Below are positions 25,530 to 34,549 of a DNA stretch of 64,000 bases, in pieces. Below the pieces are notes generated by a model. It searched no databases, was not told the origin of the DNA, and saw nothing but the letters and a program-made list of their open reading frames with translations. The DNA is taken from assembly GCA_964351655.1 (NCBI GenBank), contig CAYGPD010000003.1:1-64000 (forward strand), given 5' to 3'. Position 1 is the first letter of the stretch. Each line of letters opens with the position of its first letter. This DNA is from Hirschia sp964351655 (GTDB lineage Bacteria; Pseudomonadota; Alphaproteobacteria; Caulobacterales; Hyphomonadaceae). The position numbers were made by a program, and so were the translations under genes.

Positions 25530-26293
25530 GCATTCGCCTCCGCCAATACGCCGTCATAACCCTCATCTTCAAGGCGCAACGCTAGTTCAGGTCCACCCGT
25601 TTTGATGATCTTTCCTGCTGCAAGCACATGCACTTTGTCTGGCTTAATGTGATCAAGCAAACGCTGATAGTGTGTAATCACCAGCATACCACGATCGGGC
25701 GCACGCAACGCGTTCACCCCATCCGACACAACACGCAAAGCATCAATGTCCAAACCTGAGTCTGTTTCATCTAGAATCAAGAACTTAGGCTCAAGCATCA
25801 TCGCTTGAAAAATCTCAAGTCGTTTTTTCTCTCCACCAGAAAATCCAACATTTAGCGGACGTTTGAGCATGTCGGCATCAATTTTTAAAACCTTTGCAAC
25901 CGCACGTGCTTTTTTCAAAAACTCGGGTGCAGAAATCTCTTCTTCTCCGCGACGTTTGCGTTGGGAATTCATCGCTGTACGAACAAACGTCATTACAGGA
26001 ACGCCCGGAATTTCCAGAGGATATTGAAAGGATAAGTATAACCCCTTCGCGGCTCGCTCTTCAGGGTCCATCTCTAAAAGGTTTTCGCCGTTTAATTCAG
26101 CACTACCAGATGTCGCTTCATACCCATCGCGGCCCGTTAAGACATATGAAAGCGTAGATTTACCCGCCCCATTCGGCCCCATAATCGCGTGCACTTCGCC
26201 AGCCGGCACATTTATGCTCAAACCTTTGATAATCTCTTTGCCTTCGCCATCTTCTTTTTCAACACGAGCGACGAGTTCATTTAAGGTTAGCAC
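25526..26293 (-). CDS. sufC: Fe-S assembly ATPase SufC
   Basis: A 255-residue ABC-type ATPase with Walker A GPNGAGKST, signature VGFSGGEKKR, Walker B KFLILDETDSGLD and the switch His in VITHYQRLL. It drives the SufBCD scaffold. The start codon is GTG with GGAG 9 bases upstream. It begins a segment separated from sufB by a RidA-like gene and 334 non-coding bases, so it likely has its own promoter near the IscR-like site at 26356. Confidence 0.95.
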   Translation of the reverse strand: MLTLNELVARVEKEDGEGKEIIKGLSINVPAGEVHAIMGPNGAGKSTLSYVLTGRDGYEATSGSAELNGENLLEMDPEERAAKGLYLSFQYPLEIPGVPVMTFVRTAMNSQRKRRGEEEISAPEFLKKARAVAKVLKIDADMLKRPLNVGFSGGEKKRLEIFQAMMLEPKFLILDETDSGLDIDALRVVSDGVNALRAPDRGMLVITHYQRLLDHIKPDKVHVLAAGKIIKTGGPELALRLEDEGYDGVLAEANA

Positions 26294-26627
26294 GAGGTGT
26301 TACTCCAACATTCTTTATATGTTCCATTCACATAGGAACTGATTTCTAATTCACAATACCCGACAAGGTTAGTATGTTATTTTAAAACGGCGTCAACATT
26401 GAACGTAATAGAAATTCACGATCCACTATTTCTACACCCGTTTACACCATAACGAAGCCACGCTGGAAACAGCACGAAGTCACCCTAACTAAACTTGAAT
26501 TTCAACATTAACGGCACCGGTAATGTTCTACATTTCCAAACCGAAATTTCATGCTAAGCATCACTGATATAGGAAAACATAGACACTCGAAAAGCTTGGG
26601 CGCGTATATGAGAATAGTTCGCCATGA
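26294..26627. other. Non-coding region between RidA-like gene and sufC
   Basis: This 334-base stretch holds an IscR-like site (26356-26380) and presumably the sufC promoter. The remainder is A/T-rich and has no convincing gene, terminator or repeat. Confidence 0.5.
26356..26380 (-). promoter_or_regulatory. Second IscR-like site, upstream of sufC
   Basis: Read on the minus strand, this 25-base site agrees with about 19 of 25 positions of the type 1 IscR consensus. The right half TGTCGGGTAT is the strongest part and is almost identical to the right half of the site upstream of iscR. It lies 63 bases before the sufC start codon. It suggests that the sufCDSTA segment is a separate IscR-regulated transcript. 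Confidence 0.55.
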
Positions 26628-27089
26628 TTATGTGTTCCGATTTAAATACCCTAAACAGGAAATTTCAATCTGCGCACCCAATGGCAATGCGGCAACTTCT
26701 ACAGTTGTTCTGGTCGGTGGTTTAGAGCCAAAGAATGAACCATAGACTTCATTCATTTCCGTATAATTATTCATATCCGCCAGATAAACTGTACAACTTA
26801 TGAGGTGACTTAAATCAGCGTCAGCTAATTTAAGAGTTTTCTCTATCGCAGCAAAAGCATTACGGGTTTGCTCTTCTACACTATCAGGTAGCTCTGTTGT
26901 TCCAGGCTTTAGCCCAATCATACCAGAAAGATATAAAGTTTCACCATGACGAATCATCGGTGAAAACAAAAGCTTTTGATCTTTTGCAGCATTCTCTGGT
27001 CTAAAGTGCTCTATTTGACTAGTTGCAGAGCAAGCCGACAAGAATAGAACCGTTCCTAGAGCTGTTACAATTCTCGAACGAAATTTCAT
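26628..27089 (-). CDS. RidA-like lipoprotein
   Basis: A 153-residue protein with a lipoprotein signal (VTALGTVLFLSAC, acylated Cys20) fused to a RidA/YjgF domain (about 45-150: TLYLSGMIGLKPG, TRNAFAAIEKTLKLADADLSH, DMNNYTEMNEVYGSFF, TRTTVEVAALPLGAQIEI). The arginine that RidA uses for imine deamination (in VARLP) is Ala here (VAALP), so imine deaminase activity is doubtful. It begins two bases after the sufB stop and splits sufB from sufC. Its envelope location makes it unusual for the family, and its function is unknown. Confidence 0.82.
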   Translation of the reverse strand: MKFRSRIVTALGTVLFLSACSATSQIEHFRPENAAKDQKLLFSPMIRHGETLYLSGMIGLKPGTTELPDSVEEQTRNAFAAIEKTLKLADADLSHLISCTVYLADMNNYTEMNEVYGSFFGSKPPTRTTVEVAALPLGAQIEISCLGYLNRNT

Positions 27090-27091
27090 GA

Positions 27092-28630
27092 CTATCCCAC
27101 ACTTCCCTCAAGACTAACTTCCAGAAGTTTCTGTGCTTCGACAGCAAATTCCATCGGTAATTTCTGGATTACATCCCTCACAAAACCATTGACCAATAAC
27201 GCTACAGCTTCTTCTTCATCCAAGCCGCGTTGACGACAATAAAATAATTGATCTTCAGAAAGACGGGTCGTAGTTGCTTCGTGCTCCAATTGGGCATCGG
27301 CGCGCTTATTTTCAATATATGGAACCGTGTGAGCGCCACATGTCTGACCTATCAACAAACTATCACATTGAGTGAAGTTTCGAGATCCTTTTGCCTTACT
27401 ACCCACTGACACCAACCCTCGGTAAGTCGAGTTTGATTTCCCAGCTGAAACCCCTTTTGATATAATCCGAGATTTGGTGCGCTCACCTAAATGGATCATC
27501 TTCGTGCCAGTATCAGCCTGCTGATGACCGTTCGTTACCGCAATGGAATAAAACTCACCAACACTATCGTCACCACGAAGAATACAGCTTGGATATTTCC
27601 AAGTTACCGCCGAGCCAGTTTCAACCTGAGTCCACGACACTTTCGAGCGTTTACCACGACAATCGGCACGTTTCGTCACAAAATTATATACGCCGCCTTT
27701 GCCATCCACATCACCCGGCCACCAATTTTGCACAGTTGAATATTTAATTTCTGCATCATCTAGTGCAACTAGCTCGACAACAGCAGCATGAAGCTGGTTT
27801 TCATCGCGCATCGGAGCCGTACAACCCTCTAGATAAGATACATACGCCCCCTCATCAGCGACAATTAGCGTGCGCTCAAATTGACCAGTACCTTGAGCAT
27901 TCATCCGGAAATAAGTCGATAATTCCATCGGGCAACGTACGCCTTTAGGAATATAAACAAATGTCCCATCGGAAAAGACCGCGCAGTTAAGCGTCGCGAA
28001 GAAATTATCTGATTGAGGAACCACTGTTCCAAGATATTTTTTTACCAAGTCAGGGTATTCATGCACAGCCTCAGAAATCGACATAAAAATAACGCCAGCT
28101 TTCTTCAATTCTGCCTGAAACGTGGTTGCAACCGATACAGAGTCAAATACGGCATCTACTGCGACACGTGGCTTCTCACGCGCTTGAGCTGCTGATTCAG
28201 ACGCACCTTCCACACCCAACAACACTTCAGCTTCGCGCAGCGGAATACCCAATTTCTTATACGTTTCGAGAATTTCTTCAGGTACGTCATCTATTGAATC
28301 GTATCTGGCTTTGCCCTTTGGAGCCGCGTAGTAGTAGGCGTCTTGATAATCAATTTTAGGATAATTTACCATCGCCCAATCAGGCTCATCCATAGTCAGC
28401 CAGCGTTCATATGCCTGAAGTCGCCAATCCAGCATCCATTGAGGCTCATTTTTCTTTTCAGAAATAAATCGAATAACGTCTTCGTTTAGCCCTTTAGGCG
28501 CAAACTCTTGCTCAATATCTGTAATAAAGCCTGCATTATATTTATCGGATTCAAGTGCACGTGCCGCATCAACAGTTGCCTGATCAACGCCATCTTTTAC
28601 AATATTTTCTGGGCGTGTGTCGTCAGCCAT
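27092..28630 (-). CDS. sufB: Fe-S assembly scaffold SufB
   Basis: The 512-residue product is the main SufBCD scaffold. Visible markers are KNEPQWMLDWRLQAYERW at the N-terminus, DGTFVYIPKGVRCPMELSTYF, YLEGCTAPMRDENQLHAAVVE and the C-terminal CDSLLIGQTCGAHTVPYIE with the catalytic Cys and cluster-binding residues. Its ATG overlaps the stop codon of the upstream desulfurase gene. All conserved cysteines appear intact. Confidence 0.96.
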   Translation of the reverse strand: MADDTRPENIVKDGVDQATVDAARALESDKYNAGFITDIEQEFAPKGLNEDVIRFISEKKNEPQWMLDWRLQAYERWLTMDEPDWAMVNYPKIDYQDAYYYAAPKGKARYDSIDDVPEEILETYKKLGIPLREAEVLLGVEGASESAAQAREKPRVAVDAVFDSVSVATTFQAELKKAGVIFMSISEAVHEYPDLVKKYLGTVVPQSDNFFATLNCAVFSDGTFVYIPKGVRCPMELSTYFRMNAQGTGQFERTLIVADEGAYVSYLEGCTAPMRDENQLHAAVVELVALDDAEIKYSTVQNWWPGDVDGKGGVYNFVTKRADCRGKRSKVSWTQVETGSAVTWKYPSCILRGDDSVGEFYSIAVTNGHQQADTGTKMIHLGERTKSRIISKGVSAGKSNSTYRGLVSVGSKAKGSRNFTQCDSLLIGQTCGAHTVPYIENKRADAQLEHEATTTRLSEDQLFYCRQRGLDEEEAVALLVNGFVRDVIQKLPMEFAVEAQKLLEVSLEGSVG

Positions 28631-29787
28631 CAGGCATTCTCCTTATTCGAGGTGTTCATTTTCACCCCTTTTCGCTGTGCAGTGCGTATCCACGCATCTC
28701 CAGCTTTTTCAAAATCTGTATCTTCAGAAGCCCAGCCGAAGCTAAACCTCACAGCACCTATGGCAAGTCCTTTAGGGATGTCCATCGATGCTAAAACATG
28801 CGATTGTTTTACCTTACCCGATGAGCACGCTGATCCTGATGACACAGCCACCCCCTCAAGGTCCATAGCCATCACTTGGGTCTCAGCTCGCAAACCTTCA
28901 ACACTCAAGCAAGATGTATTCGCTAAACGTGGCGCATTTTCTCCAAACACAGTCACATTTGCCACACTTTTTAGTCGTGCTTCCATCATATCACGTTTCA
29001 ACGCTAACGTCTCAAATTTGGCTAGGTCGCTCAATGCAGTCTCGACTGCTGCACCAAACCCCGCAGCACCAATAAGATTCTGCGTCCCAGAGCGGTTCCC
29101 CATCTCTTGGCCTCCGCCTAGTAAAGTAGCTTTAAAGGGCGCACCGGCCCGAATATAAAACGCACCAACCCCAGCCGGACCACCAACTTTATGTCCAGAT
29201 AAAGTCATATAATCTATTTCACCATCCAGAACAGAAACTGGCATTTTTCCGAGAGCTTGCACCGCGTCACAATGGATAAATCCATCTGCTTTATGTACAA
29301 GGTCCGCTGCAGCTTCAACTGGTTGAACCACACCAGTTTCATTATTAGCTAGCATCAATGATAAAAACGGGGCCCGTCCATCGTGTGGCCAATTTGTAAG
29401 TAACTCCTGTAACCATAATAGGTCGATTTGTCCGTCTGGAGTAACTTTCGTTAAAATCGCATCAGGCAATTGAGCAAGAACAGCATCATGTTCAAAACCA
29501 CACACAATTGGCATCAACAACGGCTCTTGCAGGCGCACACCATTTAAAATAGCTGAATTTGCCTCTGTTCCTCCGCTTGTGAAAGTCAAATCTTCACGAC
29601 AAGCACCAATAGACGCGGCCACTATTTCACGCGCAGATTCCAAGCACGCCCTTGCTGAACGCCCCGCTCCATGAACAGAAGAAGGATTTGCACCAATCTC
29701 CATTGCACGAAGCATTGCTTCCTTGGCTTGCGGCCTCAATGGCGCTGTTGCGTTATAATCGCAATATATGGGGTCTATCTTTGGCAA
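28630..29787 (-). CDS. Cysteine desulfurase, IscS/NifS type
   Basis: This 385-residue PLP enzyme has a NifS-like start (YCDYNATAPLRPQAKEAM), TSGGTEANSAIL, the PLP-Lys in LSGHKVGGPAGVGA and the acceptor Cys in SSGSACSSGKVKQSH. It supplies sulfur to SufB. The start codon is TTG, with GGGAA as a possible ribosome site. In many alphaproteobacteria the suf operon begins iscR-iscS-sufB, which agrees with the order here. The name iscS would be acceptable but the type is not fully diagnostic. Confidence 0.92.
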   Translation of the reverse strand: MPKIDPIYCDYNATAPLRPQAKEAMLRAMEIGANPSSVHGAGRSARACLESAREIVAASIGACREDLTFTSGGTEANSAILNGVRLQEPLLMPIVCGFEHDAVLAQLPDAILTKVTPDGQIDLLWLQELLTNWPHDGRAPFLSLMLANNETGVVQPVEAAADLVHKADGFIHCDAVQALGKMPVSVLDGEIDYMTLSGHKVGGPAGVGAFYIRAGAPFKATLLGGGQEMGNRSGTQNLIGAAGFGAAVETALSDLAKFETLALKRDMMEARLKSVANVTVFGENAPRLANTSCLSVEGLRAETQVMAMDLEGVAVSSGSACSSGKVKQSHVLASMDIPKGLAIGAVRFSFGWASEDTDFEKAGDAWIRTAQRKGVKMNTSNKENA

Positions 29788-29803
29788 GTTCCCGATCCTA
29801 CAT

Positions 29804-30241
29804 CTATTCTAATACGCCGGACATTCCCTTAACATCACCCGACATAACATCCTTGATCGACACGCCAGAAAGAAATTTGATAATGTGCAACCTAAGTTCA
29901 CGCCACAAATCATGAGTGGCGCATCGCTCTAAGCGACCTGTACAGGGCTTCCCCCCCATTTCACCGCAACGCGTTGTTTGAATTGGTTCATCAACTGCCA
30001 CAATAATCTGACTGATCATTGTTTGATCTGGGCGATTTAACAACAAATAGCCCCCCCCTGGGCCACGAACACTTTTTACAAGTTCCGCGCGTCGCAATTT
30101 GGCAAATAATTGCTCGAGATAGGAAAGTGATATTTTTTGTCGATCAGCAATATCAGACAACGAAACTGGCCCACCTTGTTCATGTGTAGCAAGATCCACG
30201 AGCGCCATGACTGCGTATCGTCCTCTTGATCCCAATTTCAT
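29804..30241 (-). CDS. iscR: Rrf2-family Fe-S regulator IscR
   Basis: A 145-residue winged-helix regulator with the Rrf2 start KLGSRGRYAVMALVDLA, the recognition region ISLSYLEQLFAKLRRAELV and the wing RGPGGGYLL. Three cysteines and a His in CGEMGGKPC-TGRLER-CATH suggest [2Fe-2S] binding, with CxxTH as in IscR; the first spacing is seven residues rather than five. I chose the ATG at 30241, which has AGGAG eight bases upstream, over the in-frame GTG at 30250. It is the first gene of the operon and has an IscR-type site upstream. Confidence 0.93.
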   Translation of the reverse strand: MKLGSRGRYAVMALVDLATHEQGGPVSLSDIADRQKISLSYLEQLFAKLRRAELVKSVRGPGGGYLLLNRPDQTMISQIIVAVDEPIQTTRCGEMGGKPCTGRLERCATHDLWRELRLHIIKFLSGVSIKDVMSGDVKGMSGVLE

Positions 30242-30281
30242 CAAATACACTCCTGCAAACTATTCTCATTATTGGATTTAT

Positions 30282-30306
30282 ATACCCGATGAATTTAGTC
30301 AAGTAA
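30282..30306 (-). promoter_or_regulatory. IscR type 1 binding site
   Basis: Read on the minus strand, this 25-base site matches about 22 of 25 positions of the type 1 IscR consensus (ATASYYGACT-Rwww-YAGTCRRSTAT); its core parts are TTGACTAAAT and TCGGGTAT. It is 41 bases upstream of the iscR start and overlaps a possible -35 TTGACT. It indicates feedback repression of the iscR-suf operon by holo-IscR. Confidence 0.82.
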
Positions 30307-30406
30307 TATGCTAAAGTTAAGTTCCTAACAGAAAAACTTGTAATTTACCCCCAGATTGAGGTATCGCCTGTTTTTTACTTCCATAGGTTTTAGAAGGATT
30401 CCGTTT

Positions 30407-31126
30407 ATGCCAGAAGTCATTATCCCTGGTCCAGCTGGTCGTATCGAGGCTCGGTACGAAGAATCCGAAACACCAGGAGCACCAATCGCGCTAATCTTGC
30501 ACCCACACCCCAAAGCAGGTGGAAGCATGCAAGACCCTGTAGTTATTACACTTTATGAAATGTTCGCGAAACGCGGATTTTCAACATTGCGCTTCAACTT
30601 TCGGGGAGTTGGTCGCTCGCAGGGCACGTTCGATGCAGGCCCCGCCGAACTTTCAGATGCTGCCTATATTCTAGACTATTTAGAATCAATCAATGATAGC
30701 GCACGCGCATGCTGGGTATCTGGATATTCTTTTGGCGCATACATTTGTCTTCAACTCCTAATGCGCCGCCCCGAAATTGACGGATTTATTGCAGTCGCAC
30801 CACCTGCAAATCATTACGACCTTGCTTTCCTCGCCCCCTGCCCTGCCTCTGGAATTATTATCTCAGGCGAAAAAGACGGGGTTGCAGCTCCTTCCGACAT
30901 TGAGCGCTCACTAACGAAAGTTCGCGTTCAAAAAGGAGAAGAAATCGAACGTGATACAATTCCAGGAGCTAACCACTTCTTCCAAGGTAAACTTGAAGAA
31001 CTGGAAGAAATGGCATCCGCATATCTTGATCGCCGCCTTGCCCTAACGAGCTCAAGTGCCCTGCCTTCGATTGAAGAACTAGAAGACGAAATTGAAGATG
31101 ACGAAGATGAGGACGATGACGACTAA
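30407..31126 (+). CDS. Alpha/beta hydrolase with acidic tail
   Basis: The 239-residue product is an alpha/beta hydrolase of the family usually annotated as dienelactone-hydrolase or esterase-like. It has LILHPHPKAGGSMQDPVV, FNFRGVGRSQG, the nucleophile elbow GYSFGAYI and GEKDGVAAP plus GANHFFQG that supply the acid and His. The last 30 residues form a highly acidic tail (EEL-DEIEDDEDEDDDD). I chose the ATG at 30407, with AGAAGGA upstream; an earlier start at 30356 has no such support. Its substrate is unknown. Confidence 0.8.
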   Translation: MPEVIIPGPAGRIEARYEESETPGAPIALILHPHPKAGGSMQDPVVITLYEMFAKRGFSTLRFNFRGVGRSQGTFDAGPAELSDAAYILDYLESINDSARACWVSGYSFGAYICLQLLMRRPEIDGFIAVAPPANHYDLAFLAPCPASGIIISGEKDGVAAPSDIERSLTKVRVQKGEEIERDTIPGANHFFQGKLEELEEMASAYLDRRLALTSSSALPSIEELEDEIEDDEDEDDDD

Positions 31127-31157
31127 GATCAACGACAACTCGTTATTTTGACTTATT

Positions 31158-32321
31158 TTATCGGGTGGGCTCCACTAGGCGTCCGCCCGACATAGGTTTA
31201 GGGACACCTGTTGTTTCTGGAAAACTAATTGGCAAATCAAGCACTGATCTAGCCGCAAGAAACGCAAAAGCCTCAGCTTCGACAGCATCGCCTCGCCACC
31301 CCAAGATAGATGCGTCAACTATCGCATCACCATACTCATCCTTCAGATATTGCATTATCAGCGGATTATGCCGCCCACCGCCCGTAGCAACAAGGAGTTT
31401 GGGCTTTGAGGGCATCTGAGCGACAGCATGAAGAATTGTACGGGCTGAAAAGGCAGTTAGAGTCGCCGCCCCGTCCTCCAAAGACATATCCGACACTAGT
31501 TTTTCAGATGAAAAATCATAACGGTCAAGCGACTTGGGAGGTTTAGCAGCAAAATACGGATGCGTTAGCCACTCTTTTATTTTGTCTTCATGCACGACAC
31601 CGGCCGAAGCGTACTTTGCATTCTCATCGAACGCTCCTTTGCCATGTTTTTCTATCCATTCATCGATAGGGCCATTGCCGGGCCCAGTATCAAACGCAAT
31701 CGGTGCATATCCTTCTGCTTGCCAAGTAAAATTCGCAACGCCACCAAGATTTAGCACCACCCCGCCCATTCCAACATTTCCACGCTCTATGCCTGCCTTT
31801 TTTAACAAAGCTGTGTGATAAACTGGTGCTAACGGTGCTCCTTGCCCTCCTGCTTCAACATCTGCAGTGCGCAAATCAAAAACAACTGGTAGCCCAAGTT
31901 CATTTGCCAAAAGTTGCCCATCGCCCAATTGAAGTGTTCTTCCTTTTTGTCCATTTGCAGGTGGACTGTGCAAAACCGTTTGACCATGAAATCCTGCAAG
32001 GATCGGTGCATCACCCTCCCAATATTCAAGAAGCTTTTTTGCCGCGTCAGCATGAGCGAGCGTCATAAGTTTTTCAGCTTTCTCAAAGCTCTTGGGATGC
32101 GGCCCACTCCAATTCCATTTCAAAGCATCTTTTGTCGCCTCAGATAATACTTTTCGCTGAGCATCCGTGTAGCTTATTGTAATCCACTTTCCGAAAGCAT
32201 TTATACTTTCACCATCGGTCTGAATGAGCGCCACATCCACGCCATCCAAAGACGTTCCGCTCATAAAACCGAGCACCCAATGCGGTCCACGCTCAAACAA
32301 TTGAGTTAAATGATTGGACAT
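31158..32321 (-). CDS. anmK: Anhydro-N-acetylmuramic acid kinase AnmK
   Basis: A 387-residue kinase of the peptidoglycan recycling pathway, converting anhydro-MurNAc to MurNAc-6-phosphate. It has VLGFMSGTSLDGVDVALI, FHGQTVLHSPP, QLGDGQLLAN, FDLRTADVEAGGQGAPL and FDTGPGNGPIDEW. I chose the ATG at 32321; GAGGAAAC upstream provides the ribosome site and overlap with tyrS is avoided. It is divergent from tyrS, as in many alphaproteobacteria. Confidence 0.95.
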   Translation of the reverse strand: MSNHLTQLFERGPHWVLGFMSGTSLDGVDVALIQTDGESINAFGKWITISYTDAQRKVLSEATKDALKWNWSGPHPKSFEKAEKLMTLAHADAAKKLLEYWEGDAPILAGFHGQTVLHSPPANGQKGRTLQLGDGQLLANELGLPVVFDLRTADVEAGGQGAPLAPVYHTALLKKAGIERGNVGMGGVVLNLGGVANFTWQAEGYAPIAFDTGPGNGPIDEWIEKHGKGAFDENAKYASAGVVHEDKIKEWLTHPYFAAKPPKSLDRYDFSSEKLVSDMSLEDGAATLTAFSARTILHAVAQMPSKPKLLVATGGGRHNPLIMQYLKDEYGDAIVDASILGWRGDAVEAEAFAFLAARSVLDLPISFPETTGVPKPMSGGRLVEPTR

Positions 32322-32394
32322 AACACCTGTTTCCTCTTCCAAAGCTCGTAAGTCTTGTGTTAATCGCCCAACTCAATCAAAGGAGACGAATCTA

Positions 32395-33660
32395 ATGGCC
32401 GATACTGCCTTCATGCCTGAATCTGCACTTCTACGCACTCTTTTTGAGCGTGGATATGTCTATCAGATTACAGATGAGGCCGCATTAGATGAATATGCGA
32501 ACACAGAAATGCCTATTGCATATGCTGGATACGATGCCACAGCTCCTAGCCTCCATGTGGGACACCTTGTATCTATTATGATGCTTCGTCGCCTTCAACA
32601 AGCAGGTGGTAAACCCGTAGTGCTTATGGGCGGCGGCACCACAAAAATTGGAGACCCTACTGACAAAGAAAAATCTCGTCCAATTCTGACGGAAGAAGAA
32701 ATTCAATCAAATATAGATAGTATTAAATCAGTCTTCGAGAAATTTCTAAAATTCGGTGATGGCCCAACTGATGCAGTAATGGTCAATAATGATGATTGGT
32801 TGTCAGAAATCAAATACATCGAGTTTCTGCGTGACTACGGAAAACTGTTCACAATCAATAAGATGATTATGCAGGACACAGTAAAGCGTCGCTTAGAAAA
32901 CGAGCAACCTTACACTTTCCTTGAATTTAACTACGCTCTTCTCCAAGCTTATGATTTTGTTGAATTAAACCGCCGGCTCAAAGTTCGTCTCCAATTGGGC
33001 GGATCTGACCAATGGGGCAATATCACTAACGGAACGGAGCTATGTCGCCGTGTTGAAAACACTCAAGCATTTGGTTTCACAACGCCGCTCTTAACAACAG
33101 CTTCTGGCGCTAAAATGGGGAAAACTGTTGGCGGTGCCGTCTGGTTGAATGCCGATCTTAAAAGCCCATATGATTATTGGCAGTTCTGGCGCAACACAGA
33201 AGATGGTGACGTTGCAAAATTCTTGAAGCTTTTCACTGACTTATCAATGGAAGCTATAGCAGAACTTGAAGCACTGACAGGCGCTCAAATTAACGATGCC
33301 AAAATAGCTCTTGCTGATGCTGCAACTACAATGCTTCACGGTGCAGACGCTGCAAAAGAAGCCAAATTAGCCGCTGAAAAGGTATTTAATGAAGGCGCGA
33401 CTGCTGAAGGTATGCCATCATTTGATGTGCCTCTCACTGATATTAAAGCAGGCTACAGTGTAGTTGATGCCTTCGTGCTATCGGGGTTGTCAGCATCTAA
33501 AGGTGAGGTGAGGCGCCATATCAAAGCAGGTGCTGCTAAGCTGAACGGTGCCTCCATTGCTGATGATAGCGCCATGATCAATCTAAGTGATCTTGAAGAA
33601 GACAATACGGCACGTCTTTCAATTGGTAAAAAACGTCATGCACGGTTAATTGCAGTTTAA
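32395..33660 (+). CDS. tyrS: Tyrosyl-tRNA synthetase
   Basis: The 421-residue class I synthetase has the HIGH-type motif PSLHVGHLVS, the tyrosine pocket segment YAGYDATAP and TFLEFNYALLQAYDF, GGSDQWGNIT, the KMSKS-type AKMGKTVGG, and a C-terminal S4 domain (about 355-421). I chose the ATG at 32395, preceded by AAAGGAGACG, instead of an upstream start in the same frame. It is a housekeeping gene divergent from anmK. Confidence 0.97.
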   Translation: MADTAFMPESALLRTLFERGYVYQITDEAALDEYANTEMPIAYAGYDATAPSLHVGHLVSIMMLRRLQQAGGKPVVLMGGGTTKIGDPTDKEKSRPILTEEEIQSNIDSIKSVFEKFLKFGDGPTDAVMVNNDDWLSEIKYIEFLRDYGKLFTINKMIMQDTVKRRLENEQPYTFLEFNYALLQAYDFVELNRRLKVRLQLGGSDQWGNITNGTELCRRVENTQAFGFTTPLLTTASGAKMGKTVGGAVWLNADLKSPYDYWQFWRNTEDGDVAKFLKLFTDLSMEAIAELEALTGAQINDAKIALADAATTMLHGADAAKEAKLAAEKVFNEGATAEGMPSFDVPLTDIKAGYSVVDAFVLSGLSASKGEVRRHIKAGAAKLNGASIADDSAMINLSDLEEDNTARLSIGKKRHARLIAV

Positions 33661-33674
33661 GTCACAATCGTCAT

Positions 33675-33716
33675 ACAAAAAATGCGGCTGCTAAATTATA
33701 AGCAGCCGCATTATTT
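33675..33716. terminator. Bidirectional Rho-independent terminator
   Basis: AATGCGGCTGCT (33681-33692) pairs perfectly with AGCAGCCGCATT (33701-33712) around an eight-base loop. T-rich sequence follows on the plus strand (TTATTTC) and a stronger T-run follows on the minus strand. It ends tyrS and the converging lipoprotein gene. Confidence 0.9.
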
Positions 33717-33733
33717 CAAACCTCAGATAGCGC

Positions 33734-34405
33734 TTAACGCAATGCCGCCGGCAAACATTGCGACATACCAAATTGCACATAATTATCATATTGTCCGGGG
33801 CTTGCTAGGCTAATGCTTTGCAATTGATCATTGCCAGCATAGTTTTCACTTCCCCAATCGCCCCAATCAATTCGCAAAGCCACCGAAAGCTCCGGAGCAA
33901 ACACAGTTGTTTCAGGTGTATCAAAACTGCTGCGAACTTTAAATATAGGTTGGGTACCAAGCAGTTCAGATTCAAATTCACCCACACTGATAACTTTCAC
34001 TTCAGTTGGAGTATTCCCCAATGAAAGACTTGTCCCATCAACAATCGTACTAGTTGATTCAGAAATTGGCCACATTTGCTGTAATGCGCGCCGCTCCATC
34101 ATATTTGGTGCCGCGTCGCCACACACATGCCAGTAAAGTCCTGAATATTCAATAAAGTAATCTTCTTGCTGAGGTGGGTCACCATACTCAGACAAGTTAG
34201 CATATAGCGTGTAATCTGCCCCAGTAGAAACAACTAATTGTTTCACTTCCATATCAGGCTCGCCATCAGCATATGCCATATATGTCAATACACTGCCCGT
34301 TTTTGGCGGCACGTAACTGGAATATACATTGGAACTGCTCGTCACCCCTGATGCACACGAAGCCAAGAGTGTTGAGCCTAAAGTCACAGCCAAAAAAACA
34401 CGCAT
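33734..34405 (-). CDS. Hypothetical lipoprotein
   Basis: A 223-residue protein with signal and lipobox (LGSTLLASC, acylated Cys17) and a Ser-rich linker, then a beta-rich domain containing YWHVCGDAAP and a second Cys near the end (MSQCLPAALR), possibly disulfide-linked. No recognised catalytic motif is visible. It is convergent with tyrS and has no operon partner. The function is unknown. Confidence 0.7.
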   Translation of the reverse strand: MRVFLAVTLGSTLLASCASGVTSSSNVYSSYVPPKTGSVLTYMAYADGEPDMEVKQLVVSTGADYTLYANLSEYGDPPQQEDYFIEYSGLYWHVCGDAAPNMMERRALQQMWPISESTSTIVDGTSLSLGNTPTEVKVISVGEFESELLGTQPIFKVRSSFDTPETTVFAPELSVALRIDWGDWGSENYAGNDQLQSISLASPGQYDNYVQFGMSQCLPAALR

Positions 34406-34549
34406 ACCGAACTCCCAACTATAAAATCATTCTTCCCGTAAATGACTATGTATCGCCGGGATGTTTTTTCCAAGTGCTATAGGTACCAATCCTCCAGGTA
34501 CCTTGCAAATTTAGACGATGAACAATATCAACCTGTGCATTCCAGCACA

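Noticed and set aside
31127..31157. Terminator after the alpha/beta hydrolase gene
   Set aside because: Only a 5-bp stem (AACGA/TCGTT) is visible, which is too weak.
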